Shown piece after piece: positions 26,601 through 37,700 of a DNA stretch of 64,000 nucleotides. Each line of letters begins with the position of its first letter. Within the stretch, counting starts at the first letter, position 1. The stretch is taken from the NCBI GenBank assembly GCA_009741485.1, contig CM019236.1, positions 53,091,278-53,155,277 on the forward strand, written 5' to 3'. The notes below the pieces were generated by a model, which was not told the origin of the DNA, made no database searches, and saw only the letters and a program-made list of their open reading frames with translations. The stretch is from Malurus cyaneus samueli. Lineage: Eukaryota; Chordata; Aves; Passeriformes; Maluridae. Made by a program: the position numbers and the translations under genes.

Positions 26601-29600
26601 ACATAGTTTTAGTCACTGTGTTTCTAAATAATCAATTCATATTTGAGTATGAATTGCTTAGCCTGCCTCTGCATTGAGAGAAATGAGAATGCAATCAATT
26701 TAAACACTTGGTTTAGACTTTCTGAAGAGGTCTTACTGAGGTGTATTCTTTGAGCAGGATTGTGTTGAGATTCTGCATGTCAATGGTCAAGTCACTCATT
26801 AAACACCTCCAGCATGGTGCCAAGCTACAGCAGGAATCTCACTGCTCAGGTCACACAGTACATGTCTCAATGTGTCTGAGTAATCACCAGGAGCTGCTGG
26901 TGGGCTACTGTACAGGAGATGATGGGCTCAGAAAATGAGTGCTCCCTACCCTGACAGATGTCTTTTCCGGTCGGTGATGCTCAGTCCGTATGACTGTGAC
27001 ACCAACGCCCAAGTCAGCACCAGGTGACAGCAATGGGACAGCGTGAGGGGCTTATCCTGCCACCACTGCCCCAGCAATGGCCATGCAGCTGGGCTGGGAG
27101 AGGCTCACACGATGCTCAGAATTCCCCCAAGGGCAGCAGTGAGGTTCTGTAGCTGTAGCTGTTCCAGTAGTGACAAGGTCTTGCATTGCCTCCCCTGTGT
27201 AAAGGGCAAATTTCACACAGACTTTGCAACCAAATGGATTTCATTTCCACAGTCACGAATGTGGTGCCTTCCACCAGCTCTGCAATCACTTTCAACTTAA
27301 ATAAATTGAAGCAGGCAGCAGGGCAGGGGAAATTAAAGTAGCTAAGGAAAAGAAATTACTTAAACAGACTGGAACAGTTATTGCTGCCTGCTAGGAAATG
27401 TTTTTCTAGTCTTTTATCACCTCATACAATCCCTAGTCCCATGTGATTAGCAAATTCTTCTTGAAACACTGGTGTTGCTTGACTGCAGTTGAAAAATTAA
27501 GCGGTATCCTTAAATTCTTGTTCCTCAACTCATTGAAAATAGATATTTTGCAGCACTTGGATTCTAGCATATACAATCAGGCTGCACATTCCCTATCGCA
27601 TCCAACACCTTGCAATCTCCTGTGTGCCGATTGTGCGCAGAGCAGTGATATGTCTAGAGGTAATTATTTCTGTCACCCACATCAGGGCAAAAGACATGAG
27701 AGTCATCTCATGCTTACCTTTTTGTATGCTTTTAAATGCCTGGCTGGGCTGTTTTATACATGAGGACACGTTTTATTCTAGAAATTTTTTCCTGAAAACA
27801 AGTACTGAGGGAGACGCTTCTGAGAGAAATGGGCCAAATATGCTGTCTTTATTCAGAAGCCTGGGATTGCTGCAATAGGCAGACAAAGAAAGGATGAGGA
27901 TAATTGATTTTTTTCACGATATAAAGGAAGAGCCCAGGAAAAGAGTCCTAAAAATATTCTTTAAAGGAGGAAAAAGCAGCAGTCGTGGTTGTGTAAGAAG
28001 TTCTATAGGCCAAATCCTGCAAAGGAAACTGCAAGATACCCTCGCCGTGGAAAGAAGGAGGGAGAAAAAAGGAGAAGCCCACTGGTGTTCATTCTACAGA
28101 CTGCAAACTACTGGCTGGGGCTTCCCACTGTGCCTCCTGGAAGCAGCCAGCCTGAGGGATCTGTGCACAGTGGTGGATGATGCTCCATTTGTAATTCCAT
28201 TCTGCGCCAGGTGACTTCCATCCAGCCTTGAAAACCTCACAGCTCAGGCTGCAATCAAAAGCTCTGCACAAACGGGACAAGAGGCATGGCTGATGAAGCT
28301 GTACTTCTGCCAAAATGGTCTGGCAGACTCTAGTAGCAGAAAATAATATCAAATGTATAATTTATTGTATTTCGCAAGTGAGACAAAAGCTTCAATGTCA
28401 CAGTCTGAAGTACAACCATGTTGTTTGTACTCCTTGTCAGGCATCAGAAATGGAGAACGTGGGGCCACAGGGCAGGAGACGTTCTTCGAGGCAGGATCTG
28501 TGATCAGATGCTAGTGATTCATTTCCTCAGCCCCTACAGCTCTCCATTTTCCCTCCCAGTGGTACTTGTGATCACTAACAGCTCCACAGCCCAGACAGAA
28601 ACATAAAACCATACAAGAGGCACAAGCACATCTTCCAAAATCTATTTCAAACATGACCTAGGATGGTCCTTTATAGTAACTGCAAAATTCTGTCATATGA
28701 ATATTGGCATTAATATTTCAGCCATGAGCCTGGAAAAAATAACCTTTGGAAAAACCTTCGGTTGCTTTCCATAAAAAGTAATTTCCCACAACAGAGGAAA
28801 AAGGTGAGATCAGCAGTTTCACTTCACTAGCAATATTTCTCCAGCTGTTAATTACCAATAATTTTTAGTCAGTCTACATTCAGGCTGTTCCTAGAGATAA
28901 ACAAAAGGGTAGTAAAAGAAACACTGCAAATGATCCCTCATCAGCTTAGTCAGACTTTGTTCAAAACTTTAAAAAGTAAACAGCATTTGGATTCTGCCTG
29001 TGAGAAAGGCTAAGAACACCATCAGCAGAGATGGCAGGATGTGCCCAGCAGAGGATGCTCTAGAAACAGGCCTAAGTGCAGGCTCTCTGCTGGCTTAAAT
29101 TAAATGAGTTGAGTTGTCTCAGCTGTGTTCAATGAGCAGTTATCCACATTCAGAAATTAAAATAAAAATAATAAAAATGCTGTTTGTGGTGGGTTTTAAC
29201 AGGTGTCACCAGGACAACAAAGAGTTCTTAGGAAGCAATACAAAAGCCAGTTTACAGCCCTCCTTCCAGAGAACCAAGGAGGTAAAGGAGTTTGTTGTGT
29301 TGACCTTCCAGGCTGCTCCGCAGGCAGACGATGCAGATGTTTGATGGGCACCTTTCCTTGCTCATCGTACTCAGCAAGCTGTGAGGGACGAAAGACAACT
29401 GGACCATTTGGCTGGAAAAGAAGCAGAGAACAAAGCTGCAGCAGATCATTTTGTCTGTGAAATATAAACAATTTTGACTGCACATAAGAAGACCAAGTCT
29501 CCATTCTCAACATAATTTTATTTCCATTGTAATATTTTACTTCAAAAAACTGAGTTCGTTGGCATTATTTTCTATGTTTCATAGGCTGAAGCTTATTTCT

Positions 29601-30962
29601 CCCACTGTATTTGTATTTTAAAATCTTGAAAACATTTTCCGTGAATATTTTGAGCACTTATTTCCCAAGATCTTTTATTCAGCAACAGTGTTTTACTCTG
29701 GCTCATGGCAATCCCTTACAAACAGCAATGACAGGTTAACGGGATTGCCTTGAGTTAATTCTCTTCCTGAAGTGGGGAACAGTGAGAACATGCTGCTTGC
29801 AAATATGGGACTGGTTCAGCACCAGCTTCAATAATTGCTGGTGAGAGAAGCGCCTGGAGTGAGAGTCAAGCTAGCTAATCCTAGAGCAATGGCTTAGTGT
29901 GGAACTGCAGGAATGGAAATTGTACACATTTTGAAATCACACATAAAGATCTCCGTTTCCAGTTGTAGTACTTTATTTGTCCGCCTAAAACCCAGACGGC
30001 GTACTGCTAAACTTCTGAAACCTTACTCAAAATCCTCCGGGGACCTTTCCCAGTTCCCACTGCTGTGCCTGTCATGAAGCTGCACAAAAATGCAGTTGTG
30101 TGCTGGTGAGAACCTGTATTATCTGCAGAGGCATTACATAGACGGGCCACACCTGGTCATATTTAACACAGCGCAATTTCAGGATATTCAAAAGCTGGAA
30201 ATGCTGAAAGAGTATGAATGGTTGTGTTGTGAAAATTATTTCAGGCAGGGATAGGAACCTGTTCCTGCACTTCAGCAGTTGGATCAAATAGGAATAATCC
30301 AAAATAACACTCAAATTTCTATGCATTTGTTCAGGAAGATATTCCTTCTGTTTTACAGAGAAAATATTTCAAAATTTTCTCTTTGGTGCTCTTCAGTCTC
30401 CATCAGTAAATTTCAAATGTTTTTTATGTCCTATTTGGGACATAACTGCTGATAATCTCATAAGAAATCCTGCTCTCATGCAGGATTCATTAAGATAATT
30501 ATTCAATTTAAGATGTTGCAGTTTGAGATGACATTTTCTAGTTGTTTGAATGTTTTTGACAATTAAAGTGCCAAAGCATTTTCCTAAACAAGTGGGCCAG
30601 AGTGTAAGATGTGGAAGGAGAAAGACGTAATTAGGCTGGGAGTGGTGCTTTCAAGGATCAGAGAGAACTGCTAGACGCTCTCTGTAAGGAAACCAAGTGC
30701 AGGTGTGAGGAATCTCTTGAAGATTGATTCACACCTGGCAGACATTCAGTCCTGAAGGAAGGATTGCTCTCTCTCTCTCAGGTAAAATGCATCAGAAGGC
30801 AAGATCATTGAACACCTCCTGGGCTTACCCTGAGGAGGAAGGCAGGGCTTTCATTTGGCAGGAGCATGTCTGGAGATTTTTTTTATGACTGTTGGCTTTG
30901 CCTTCTTCTGCGCGGGTGTTTTGCGTTGTTTTGCAGGGAGTTTTAAATGGATTTTAAGGTGG
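20646..30962. other. Unique non-coding DNA
   Basis: About 10 kb of AT-rich, CpG-poor sequence with no recognised exon, RNA gene or transposon. Small simple repeats occur near 23,057-23,080 (A-rich), 24,009-24,058 (T/G-rich), 25,785-25,812 (tatatg) and 26,235-26,290 (AT-rich). Open frames of 60-106 codons are scattered at random and have no family resemblance. Confidence 0.5.
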
Positions 30963-31933
30963 TGTCCCCGTTTGAAAGACAGGTATTTGCTAATGAAGGC
31001 AGGGACCCCCCTTGGAGTCTGCAGAAGTGTGGATAATGACTCACCACCGCTTCCCTCCGAATTATTATTATAAGCTTTGAAATAAAAAGAATCGACGGTG
31101 CCTTTCAGGCAGGAATGTGGGAAAAAGGGAAAACAGTTTTTACTAATATAGTATAGTAATATAAATATATATATAACAAGTGAAAACAAGTAACAAATAT
31201 ATAGGCAACAACACAACCCAGTCAAACCTAGTGACAGCTTATAAGAAAACAGTCCTCTCACTTGGCAAGATTACAGTTGGTTGGCAGTCAGCGCCGCTGG
31301 CCCCGGCTGAAGCAGGGAGGGCCGCGAGGACTCTCGGAGACTGCAAGGGACAGTGGTGGTGTGGGTCCCAGGCTAGCCAGATCCCCGCAGCTGGATGTCC
31401 ATGACAAATGGTCAGAGGTGGAAGGAGAGAAAAAAGATTTCTCTGCAAACCACTCACAGCCAGAAAACGCCGGTAGCTCTTTCTGGACAGCAAATTGAAA
31501 AACCCAGAAACACCAGCAACACAGAAAGCCGAAGCAGGAAATCACGCCTGCTGCGAGATGGGATCGGAGCAAGAGCTTCGCCCACCACTGAAGCTGGAGT
31601 CCTAGGCAGGCACCGCAAAGCAAAGCACACGGGGCGCCACGCCGAAAACCCCTCTCCGCCCATAAAAAAAGACCGGCAGAGGAAAAAAAAAAAAAGAAAA
31701 ACAAAAAAAAACTCAAACACCCTCCCCAATCCAAGCCACGTCCACCACCACACAAAAGCTGTTTCGGCACCATATCGGAGTGTGGCCCATAGTAATATTA
31801 TCTATTAAACACCCAGCAATTAAAAAAGGATGATTGGGCCATTACGTAACCCAGACAAACAAATGGAAGGATAGAAAAAATTCCCAGTGAAAAAAAAGGA
31901 GTGGAATTTAAACCTCACACATAATCACCACAC
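30963..31933 (-). mobile_element. ERV long terminal repeat (3' LTR)
   Basis: Read on the minus strand it starts TGTGGTGATTATGTG and ends ...AACGGGGACA, giving TG...CA-type termini. Its 3' part contains the 'cctgccttcattagcaaatacctgtcttt' kind of end that I recall from avian ERV LTRs. It lies downstream of the minus-strand pol remnant, as a 3' LTR should. It includes a T-rich stretch, a GC-rich middle and an AT-rich segment around 31,140-31,205. The upstream edge (31,933) is inferred from the terminal motif and is less certain than 30,963. Long open frames crossing it are incidental. Confidence 0.65.
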
Positions 31934-32239
31934 CGAATTTTTCACTTGCCCACATACCATTTGATAAATACACATACATAGTATGCACATATCTGTAACT
32001 GCACATTTATATCAACATCCGGAACTATATAACTATATAACTTACCATATTATATAACTATATACATATAATAGCATTCAGTAGCAGTTGGCATTCAACA
32101 AAACAGTGGTATAACAGATAATTCTAACATCCCTAAGGGTTCTCACCCAGCCTCTCAAATTCCCCAGCTGAAGGTTACACTAGCAAGTGGGTTTGGCCCA
32201 TCCTCACTGCATCAACCCACCATAGTGTAATCCTGGTCC
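31934..32239 (-). other. ERV segment between integrase and LTR, no env
   Basis: About 300 bases, AT-rich with interrupted 'tatataactat' repeats near 32,020-32,070. On the minus strand it separates the end of the integrase remnant from the LTR. It is far too short for an envelope gene, and no envelope-like sequence is seen. Confidence 0.5.
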
Positions 32240-33130
32240 CTAGAGCAATCAGAAATGCTTCCTTGGATGGGTTTGTCCATATTGGAGGCGGGATTGATCC
32301 AACGGTTTTTTCCCAACAGTCCCCTTGACATGCACTACCGGGCGAACTTCTATCTCCAACGTGGTGTGCAAGACTCAGATTGGGCAAGAGCGCCCGCGCT
32401 CGGTTGGTGGAGCACCTCGGGGTGTAACTAACGCACGTCGGCCTTTGCCAAGTGCCTTCTCCCAGTTTTTGAAACGTGCCTTCAACAGAGGTATTTCAGG
32501 AGATCCGTTGCACCATTTCACTTTGCCAGCAGCACAGGTGCATGGATCAAGGGATATGGTACACGACCATTAACGCCATGTTCCCCTAGCCAGGTGTTTA
32601 ATAAGGCTGTTCTGAAAATGAAAGGATCCTGTTGTAGACTAAACTCCTCTGCGTACCATGCCTCCAAGGACCTATGTGCTATACAAGGTCCAGGCACTAG
32701 GTGCTACGGGCATGACATGAGGTACAGGGTAAAAGTCTCCAAACATAACCAGTGGTGGCTTCACCTTGTGATAAAACAATATAGCGCTTGCCAAGAACGG
32801 GTCTGGGTGTGTGATGTAATCAATCCTGCACAAGGATTTCCCCGATACCAAATGTACTTGTCCCAACGAAACTTCCCACACGCACAGGTGGTTTCACCTT
32901 CGGCCCTCCTGTTTTGATGGCACACATGTTCAAGTCAATCGGATATACCCCTGGGAACGATACCCCGATCCATGGTTAGATGTCCACCCTCGCTCATGCC
33001 CACTTATAAGTGCGCATCTCGCCCTGGTGCCTGAGCATCATGGGACCATCGAGCTAGGAAACAACCTCCCCCTTGTGCTGCCCATCCAGATCAAATCTGG
33101 GAAACTCATCTATCTTTGGCAAGCCCTGAT
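32240..33130 (-). pseudogene. pol: ERV pol remnant: integrase
   Basis: The minus-strand translation, pieced over several frames, is integrase-like. One open piece (32,672-32,881) contains IDYIT, the setting of the first catalytic Asp in avian ERV integrases. A later piece corresponds to the central core and a C-terminal part ends near 32,175-32,387. The retroviral role would be joining proviral DNA to the host chromosome. Frame changes occur every 50-150 bases and no complete open frame exists. They may reflect decay, or sequencing noise, since the adjacent DNA looks uncorrected. It directly follows the RNase H remnant on the same strand. Confidence 0.7.
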
Positions 33131-33600
33131 CTACCTGCTCGTTTGTTCTGGTGCTCCTCATTAGCTTGCTCTTGGGGACATGGCAATTACATGCGGTGGA
33201 ACTTTCACGGGTAGCTTCTGGCACCCGGCAGCAATGTCTTTTCCACTCTTCAGCAGCCCAGATCGGTTTCCTCTACTAGACCCAATGAGCCTTTTCCATG
33301 CTGTCAGCCAATCCGCCAACAGGTCATTGGCCACCATCGCATTGAATCAGTGTAAAGGTAAAGCTTTGGCCACTTTTCCCTCTCAGCAATGTCCAAGGGC
33401 CAGCTGGATTGGCTTTGAGTTCGGCAAATTGACTTTGAATCTCACCTTCTCGCCTCTTGGCCTGTAGGCAATGCCTGTCGTGTTGGGCTCCCACATGGCT
33501 TGCTTTCCACTTTTGGTTCATTCCGACAATGCGGAAACAGGAGCCATCAGTGATAACAGAGCGTAGTGTTCTTCGTCTGTCAATTGGTTGTAACAGTGGA
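33131..33600 (-). pseudogene. pol: ERV pol remnant: RNase H
   Basis: On the minus strand, 33,530-33,560 encodes TDGSC, the usual start of the retroviral RNase H active site. About 180 bases later YLYTDSM appears (near 33,335-33,360), matching the conserved TDS motif. The reading frame breaks between the two motifs. The enzyme would degrade the RNA strand during reverse transcription. Order relative to neighbours (RT at higher coordinates, integrase at lower) is the normal pol order. Identification is by motif and order only. Confidence 0.75.
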
Positions 33601-34665
33601 TGCTTTTCAGCAACGTGTCACTTGTTCTTGCCTCCTCTTCATCAGCGAGATCAAAAGTTTTCAGCTTTCTGGGCCAATTTGTAATTATTCCAGGATCCCA
33701 GGGTGACTTTGGCGTCCCCAATCCAATGCGGGCCCAATGCGCTGAGTAATGAGAGCGATCCATTTGCTCGCAGGTAAGCAATCGGGTGGCCGTGAGGGGA
33801 AGGGAGACCTTTCCTTAAAAATCCACCCCAGCAACTGTGTAATCCGGGTTGCCAGGAGAAGTTGGGCTTCTGCCCGGATCTACTTCTGAAGCAGCTTGGA
33901 CTCCCTCATAGGCTGCCAAGATCTTCTTCTCTGTTGTGGGTGTAGCTTGGCCTCAGACCTGGTAAGCTTCGGCCCAGAAATCTCAGTTGGTCGCCTCGGG
34001 TCCTCACCAGGGACCTTCTGCCAAAGGCCTCCAGGACAGACCATCTGCTGGCCCAGCTTGCAGAGTATAGCACATTCTTGCACCTCCGTTCCTGTCCTGA
34101 CTGGGTCCGAGGGGCTATCACATGAGCGATTTTCCTGCTTGATTTGGGTGGAAAGGCTGCAGCTGAGTTCAGGGCCCCACCACCAGTGAAAATCGATCTA
34201 TAACTTGACGGGGTGACCGGTAGAGGGCCAATCAAACTGAGACACTGTATTCAGAGGAAGGCAAATCCCCCCTCCAAAGCCAATGGCACCACAGGGAAAG
34301 CTCTGTCAGTCTCCTATATTTGCTAGGTCGGAATATGGAGGACATCCCGACGTGATCCTTTATTGATGACATCAATGGGAAATGACCAACATCCATCTGC
34401 CACTTTACCCCAGGAATGGATCCTCTCGAGCAAGGTTGTCCCTTCCCCTTCACTTTGTTCCCTTTTTATGGCAAAGCAAAGCTTCTAGGAGATCTGGATG
34501 TCTTCCTCCCCCTTCTCAATATTCTGTGTTGCAGTGTTCCCACACAAATGACGTTCATCAATATAACTGAAGATGTTCTGGAGCCTCACCCTTTTCCAGC
34601 GCAGCCTGGATCAACCATGCAGATGGTGGGCTGTGCTTCACCCCTGGGGCAGCCGGTCCATCACG
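33601..34665 (-). pseudogene. pol: ERV pol remnant: reverse transcriptase
   Basis: On the minus strand, LPQG is encoded at 34,641-34,655. About 90 bases on, at 34,552-34,566, comes YIDE, in the position of the catalytic YxDD box, with the second Asp apparently lost by a one-base change or indel. LPQG followed by Y-I-D spacing is characteristic of retroviral RT; the Ile variant and the absence of env suggest an ERVL-like (class III) element, which is inference. The N-terminal side of RT falls into the 25-N gap. No uninterrupted frame is present. Confidence 0.7.
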
Positions 34666-34690
34666 NNNNNNNNNNNNNNNNNNNNNNNNN
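34666..34690. other. Assembly gap of exactly 25 N
   Basis: A second placeholder gap of exactly 25 N, here inside the retroviral pol remnant between possible protease and RT sequence. Sequence of unusual composition extends from it on the right. Confidence 0.98.
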
Positions 34691-34770
34691 GGGTAGCATT
34701 ATTGAGGTGACACCTGCATCGATGAAAATGGAGTACACTTCCTTCTGAGGAGCTTGACCGTCCACTTCTA
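34691..34770 (-). pseudogene. Possible ERV protease remnant
   Basis: The minus strand encodes FIDAGVTSIM, reminiscent of the DTG active-site segment of a retroviral aspartic protease with Thr changed to Ala and a residue or two missing. Position just upstream of RT on the same strand fits pro-pol order. The match is short, so this is tentative. Confidence 0.35.
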
Positions 34771-37700
34771 CATTGCCGACCGGTAAGATAGATCTGATTG
34801 TTCAATACCAATACTATTAGCGAGTATTTATTCTAGAATGGTCTTAGTAAACCCATTAAGCAGAACACCAAATGGATAACTATTGGCCATATAAGTTCTG
34901 TGTTTATCTAGCATAACATATCTGCCTCTAGCAGTACAGCGCGCCTGAGGTCTTTCTCCAGCGGGGTTGGAAAACATGGAGCGCGCAAGGCAAATACATA
35001 TCTTCTGTGTGTGCATTATTGTTTTCCTAATACCGAGGAGATTGCCTGGCTGGTTTTGTTGGCCTCCAATCCTCATCCCATGTGTATATGAACAGATCTT
35101 TCCCGTTAAAAAGGAAATGTGCATGTCCTTCAGTGAGATTGTGTAAGTCGTGACCTATTCCAGGAACCAGCTAGAGCATCACCTTTCTGCACGTGTAATT
35201 CGCTTTGAGGCTATTAATTGCGTCTTGAACTGTGGGTGTTTCCCTATCAAATAATGTGCAGTGTATATGCACCTTGATAAGATCCATCTGTGTCCGCCAG
35301 TTGAGGTATTTAGGCTGAACATTATTTTCTCCAGACGCTCTTGTGAGGCAAACTCTAGTCAACCACATATTCCTACACTATAGCCGTATATGTATGATTG
35401 CATTGGTTGTGAGTTACTTTTATTTGAAACAGAAGTCGCTTCAGTGCTTAATTTAGGACTGGAACCCAAAAGTGTTGTCCTTGATTTTCTGTCTTTCTGG
35501 CGCACATCTTAACTTGTAGCCCTCATTGTCTGAGAAATCCAGACTTTCAGCTAGTCCAAAAAGATGTCCCAATTAGTGAGTTCATTATTCTTGGTACTTG
35601 TCGTCAACTGGAAATTACAGAGTCGGGGTGGTTCAGTTAACCTGCTTGTTAACCCACTAGGCCACTTGAATGACTGTAGTAAGTAGTCACTCTATCAGCA
35701 TATCTCATCAACCTCTAGTGATCGGGACACGAGTAGCCTAAGATTATTAGAACTCAGGTCATCTCACCATGCTACTAACTGATAGAGCCAAAGACAAGAA
35801 CTTAGTAGCGCCTTTAATTGTTGCACATGCAACATGAACATAACGATGGATATCTGAGGATATCAACACCTTGCAATCAGCCGATCAGACTGCTTATCCT
35901 GACCCAAGATACACTAGGCCCACAATTACCTGACTTACCAAGTGGTCCCAGGAGTGATAAGAGCTGTGTCCTTTCGCTTTCTATAGACTGAAACCTGTTG
36001 TCCTCTTTGTTCCCATTTTTATCAATTGCTCTGATTCGCCTGCGAACGTTCAGGTGAGCGAATTGCTGTTTCGTCTGCGCATGGGAAAAAATGAGTTTCA
36101 TACGAGTTGCCTGGCTTGAGGTGAGTCCTGTATCGTCAAAAATGCTGTGAATGCGCACTAAGATCGTTATCTTCTAACGAGAGAAGGAACAATGACTGGA
36201 AACATCCTCAAATGAGCCTAGAGCGCTTCATATGGTATGCAATACTCGGTTGAATAGTACAAGAATCGCTACAGGTGTACATAGAAAAATCAAGATGTTT
36301 GACTTTAATGGTCCTAACGTCAGCTGGTTTAGTCTGCCTATATTGTCAGATCATAACTTCATCTCTTCGCAGCTAGCGTGCAGGTATCCCGCGAATGCGT
36401 GTCTTGCCTCTCGAAGCCTATTCGATCCACCACCATCGCTCGCGCGCACACAGACGTCTCTAAACAGACAGACGCAGACCCTTGTTACACGAAACAGATG
36501 GTCTACGTTCTTTCGTCTTTGAAAACAAGGGACATAAAGAGAGTAAGCCAGATGACCGATCGGACTGTGCAAGAACCTGAGTGGGGCAATGTAGACATGT
36601 CGATAATAAATTTAGATGACCTAGAGGAGAGCATCTACCAGCATGTGTTCGGTGTGGTGAGTGTAGAAAGTTCTTGATTCTGAATATGTTATCTTACAGT
36701 CACAGACAGAGTGGAAACTTTGTTTCTCTCCACGTTCATTCCACCTTCCCTTCTAAGCCAAATCCATTTTTGTCCATAGTTTCAGATGATGGAAGTAATA
36801 ACCAGCTTACCTGGATCATCCCTTACCCAAACCCAGGAAACTGATGGGACTTTTGTGGCAGGGAATGTGCGCATTCCAATTACCCGCCCTCTGCTTTCCT
36901 GCCCTTGCCACTACTCGTCAGAATTATGTGGTTTCGTTGACTGCGGTCTGCTTACTCTCTGCCTGAGAGGACCAAGCCAGCTTTTGTGTTCTTTACCACC
37001 TTCCAATTCTCTCGTTGCATTCGTAGTATTAGAGAAGGACTGATGTTTCCTACCACCCCATTCCTTTCTAGGGCTCCCTAAGAGACCATTTCTCAGATTT
37101 ACTTTCAGTGTTGAGAAGCCACAACATATTAAGCGCTTGCCTGTTTTCCATTTGAGTCCTAAAATAACACATCATAATACCTGGGATAGAGTCCTTCTGT
37201 GCCTGTCCCCACGTACCACTGTGGTGAAAGCATTTTATCTCGCAAGCCTGGCCTTAACTCTGGCACACCAAGCCGAACATGATTTCTGTGTATTCAGGCA
37301 TTAGCTGTGGTTTGTTGTGTAGCCTCTCAAAATAAGACCTGACGATAAATGGAAGTTTTTGCTGTGAGCGAGAGAAATCAGAGACTCTTCCAGATTCATT
37401 TCATTGTCGCGTGCAAGACAAACATAATATAAGGAAAGCCCCGGGTATTGGAATAGTTAGTAGAAGGATGTAGTACTGAAATATGAGACAGATTTGTGAG
37501 ATACCTGTGATCTTCTTTCTCATATTGATGTTCTTCATATTGAGTGTTCGAGGACATAATACTCGTCCTGGTTTATATAATGACCATTCAGACAAGCTTA
37601 TTCACAAGTACTCCCTGTCTTTAATCCTATGTTTTATTGCTGACTTTATTTCAAGTATAGGCGTTGATTCTATTTTCTTAAAATAAAAAAGCTTTCCAGC

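Noticed and set aside
27894..28214. 106-codon plus-strand open frame as a possible exon
   Set aside because: No family resemblance and two overlapping frames of similar length on both strands.
31288..31773. 161-codon minus-strand open frame
   Set aside because: Lies wholly inside the ERV LTR, which is regulatory sequence; Phe-rich from T tracts.
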